A stretch of 64,000 bases of DNA from Ostreococcus mediterraneus. Taxonomy: Eukaryota; Chlorophyta; Mamiellophyceae; Mamiellales; Bathycoccaceae. Under the pieces are notes generated by a model that was not told the origin of the DNA, made no database searches, and was given only the letters and a program-made list of their open reading frames with translations. Positions 62,216 to 64,000 of this stretch are shown piece after piece (the first letter of the stretch is position 1; each line of letters begins with the position of its first letter). Position numbers and translations under genes: made by a program. The stretch covers positions 351,656 to 415,655 of the forward strand of contig WMKK01000003.1 of the NCBI GenBank assembly GCA_012295225.1, read 5' to 3'.

Positions 62216-64000
62216 CTATTCCATAATATCGTTCGCCGCGGCACCGAAACGATTCCAAAATCCACCTCCAGTAGAAACTTCGTTTCTAACTTCGCGCTCC
62301 TTTTCCACTTCACCCTTGGCGAGGGCATCCATATCAACTTCTTCGCCTTCCGCGAGCACGCGGCTTTCGACGATGACTTCATTTCCATCTGAGTCATACT
62401 CAATGATCTCTAAAATCTCCTCCGTTTCTTCAATCACGTGGTCCTCGATGTATTCTTGTTCGTATTCTTCTGGTTCGTCATAATCTTCCTCGTGACGTTC
62501 ATACGTTACCGTAGTCTGAGATAATCGCTCCTCCATCCTCAGCGGCGCTGGTTCTGCGACGCGAGGCACCGGTTCCGTGACACGCGGCGCAGGTGGCGGC
62601 GCCCGTACTGGTTCTGGTTCTGCGCGCGTCGGAATATCGGGAATGACAAAATTTTCTTCGCCGATATCAAAGTTAATGGTTTCTGAACCAATCACCGATT
62701 CTTGTACGACTGGTTCCTTCTTCAACGTGAGCTGGTCGCGTTCCGAGCGCAACTCGTTGATTTCTTCCATCTGAGCTCGACAGTTTTCATTGCACTCGTC
62801 GAGTAACTTTTGAAGCTCAGCCGATCCGTCAGCAGGCTGCGTTTTGGCCAAGGCTAATGCTTTCTTTAACGTCGCAACTTCCATCTTCAGCGAGATGAGG
62901 AATTCTTCCGCACCTTGTGCACGTTTATCGTTCATCTTTGCCCAGTTTTCGGTGTACTCGAGCGCCGCTTGATTTGCCCGCGCCTCCTCCTCGAGTGCGG
63001 CGATGTCTTCCTTGGCCGCAGCGAGCTCGGGTTCTAACTGAGCGATTCTGGCTTTTAAGGCTTCATCGTCACCCGTATTCTGCTGTGCTTGAGAAGCCGC
63101 GGCAGCTGCCATCTTGGCGTCATCGAGGGCATCTTCGAGATCTTCAATCTTTGCCTTGAGCGCGTCGACTTCAGCAGTCATCGTTTGCTCGTGAGTCGTT
63201 TTCAAAGAAATAATATCAGAACGAAGTCTGGCAAGCTTTGCATCGTTCGCCTTGTTCAACCTGTGACTTTCGAGCATCAGTTGTTCTTGTTCCGCTTCGT
63301 GAGCCTTGACTTCGGCGCGCAACTTTGCAAGTTCAACTTCCGCATCGTTGAGTTGTTCTTGCGTACGTTCAAGCTTGCGTTGAAGCAAGTCAGAGTTTTG
63401 CGAAGCTTCAATTTGGTAGAAGCTGAACTCACTCGACACAAATTCCTTGGCGATACGCAAACGCTCGATCTCTTCAAGAGCGTTGGTCAACTCCGCGTTT
63501 AATTTTTCGCTCTCCTTGATCAAATCGCCGCTCTTTGAGCTCACGCGCTGAGCCTCCTCGCCGAGCTCAGCCTGCGCCGCTTCGTACTCGAGCTCGCGCG
63601 CCGCAAGCTTATCGCGAAGCGCTTTGACCTCCCGCTCCCGTTTACCACGTTCAGATACGATCTCAATTTCTAAGTGTTCCACCTTGGTTCGGAGAACTCG
63701 GATTTCAATGAGTAACTTGCTGGAATCGCCGTCAGTTGGTTCCTTTGAGCTACGCTCGAGTTCGTCGAGACGAAGTCTTAATTTCATCATATCAGAAACA
63801 GCCACGTCCCGTGACTCCGTCATTTCCTTGAGGTCACCTTCAAGATCTTCGATAATTCTATTGTAGTGACGCTTGTCACTACGAGAAGCCGCTAAAAGCT
63901 TTTCCTTTTCATCCGCGTGCGTGCGGCGGAGCTCAATGATAGAATTTTCAAGTTCGCCAATGTGCGACTTCATCGCGTCGAGAGCAGACGTGTCGACTTT
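62216..64000 (-). CDS. Coiled-coil protein (5' end outside window)
   Basis: The frame is open to the right edge: nine codons precede the ATG at 63973, so the gene probably starts outside. About 595 residues are visible. Most of the N-terminal 430 residues form a heptad-rich coiled coil, followed by a Pro/Glu/Val-rich linker ('REPEPVRAPPPAPRVTEPVPRVAEP'-type) and an acidic C-terminal region (about 490-560) ending 'GGGFWNRFGAAANDIME'. No catalytic or membrane motif. I do not recognise the family. The short conserved-looking tail could be a binding peptide. Confidence 0.75.
   Translation of the reverse strand, partial: KVDTSALDAMKSHIGELENSIIELRRTHADEKEKLLAASRSDKRHYNRIIEDLEGDLKEMTESRDVAVSDMMKLRLRLDELERSSKEPTDGDSSKLLIEIRVLRTKVEHLEIEIVSERGKREREVKALRDKLAARELEYEAAQAELGEEAQRVSSKSGDLIKESEKLNAELTNALEEIERLRIAKEFVSSEFSFYQIEASQNSDLLQRKLERTQEQLNDAEVELAKLRAEVKAHEAEQEQLMLESHRLNKANDAKLARLRSDIISLKTTHEQTMTAEVDALKAKIEDLEDALDDAKMAAAAASQAQQNTGDDEALKARIAQLEPELAAAKEDIAALEEEARANQAALEYTENWAKMNDKRAQGAEEFLISLKMEVATLKKALALAKTQPADGSAELQKLLDECNENCRAQMEEINELRSERDQLTLKKEPVVQESVIGSETINFDIGEENFVIPDIPTRAEPEPVRAPPPAPRVTEPVPRVAEPAPLRMEERLSQTTVTYERHEEDYDEPEEYEQEYIEDHVIEETEEILEIIEYDSDGNEVIVESRVLAEGEEVDMDALAKGEVEKEREVRNEVSTGGGFWNRFGAAANDIME

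Noticed and set aside
1-64000. Bacterial-type features: operons, Shine-Dalgarno sites, CRISPR arrays, insertion sequences
   Set aside because: Gene families, introns and targeting peptides are eukaryotic; no direct-repeat/spacer array, transposase or terminal inverted repeats flanking an ORF were found.
1-64000. tRNA or rRNA genes
   Set aside because: I looked for B-box-like GGTTCGANNCC with a cloverleaf in intergenic stretches and saw none; a covariance-model scan would be decisive.

Overview
This is nuclear DNA of a very small green alga. Mamiellophyceae, probably Ostreococcus or a close relative, fits best. The window is GC-rich and packed with genes, most of them single-exon. Many predicted proteins start with Arg/Ser/Ala/Thr-rich plastid transit peptides. 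Plant-lineage families are present (RWP-RK and GATA factors, a RabE-type GTPase, a plastid RH3-like helicase, a GC1/SulA-like epimerase, thylakoid FKBP). Introns are few, 113-271 bp, and lie near 5' ends. The species is inferred from gene content and style; no marker gene settles it. I found no rRNA, tRNA, CRISPR, transposon or viral gene.

Layout, left to right. 1-8.2 kb: the 3' end of a DUF3054 membrane-protein gene, a J-domain/FN3 protein and a 1485-aa patatin-like phospholipase. 8.4-20.5 kb: a WD40/coiled-coil tail-anchored protein, then on the minus strand a plastid TPR protein, a plastid DEAD-box helicase, a nucleoside hydrolase and a rhomboid protease; a DUF2358 protein diverges from the last. 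20.5-28 kb: SWC4/DMAP1 diverges from an ING-SGF29 chimera, followed by a thioredoxin, a GATA factor, a TIM22-type translocase and a carnosine N-methyltransferase-like protein. 28-38.2 kb: a giant coiled-coil protein, an ankyrin tail-anchored protein, a thylakoid FKBP, a MetX-like acyltransferase and a WD40 protein with a PIP-box-like N-terminus. 38.3-47.3 kb: a RabE-like GTPase, a DMT transporter, eRF1, an F-box protein, TMEM18, a two-MA3 protein, a parvulin and a kinase-fold protein lacking catalytic residues. 47.4-64 kb: a class II-type photolyase, Pch2/TRIP13, an RWP-RK factor, a ZC3H15-ABCF2 fusion, a SecE-like protein diverging from a methyltransferase, a GC1/SulA-like epimerase, a DYRK kinase, UCH37 and a coiled-coil gene leaving the right edge.

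Three points stand out. First, two gene fusions join proteins that are separate elsewhere: ING N-domain with SGF29 tandem Tudor, and ZC3H15/Tma46 with ABCF2/Arb1. Second, I reconstructed ten introns by reading across frames. All ten carry CTGAC (nine of ten ACTGAC) 26-49 nt before the acceptor, and all have G at donor position 5, most often GTGCG. These models recover exons of 12, 14 and 17 nt that plain ORF calling misses. Third, several divergent gene pairs share very short promoters. Chromatin genes (SWC4, ING-SGF29) and translation genes (eRF1, ZC3H15-ABCF2, MA3) recur, but there is no operon-like pathway cluster.
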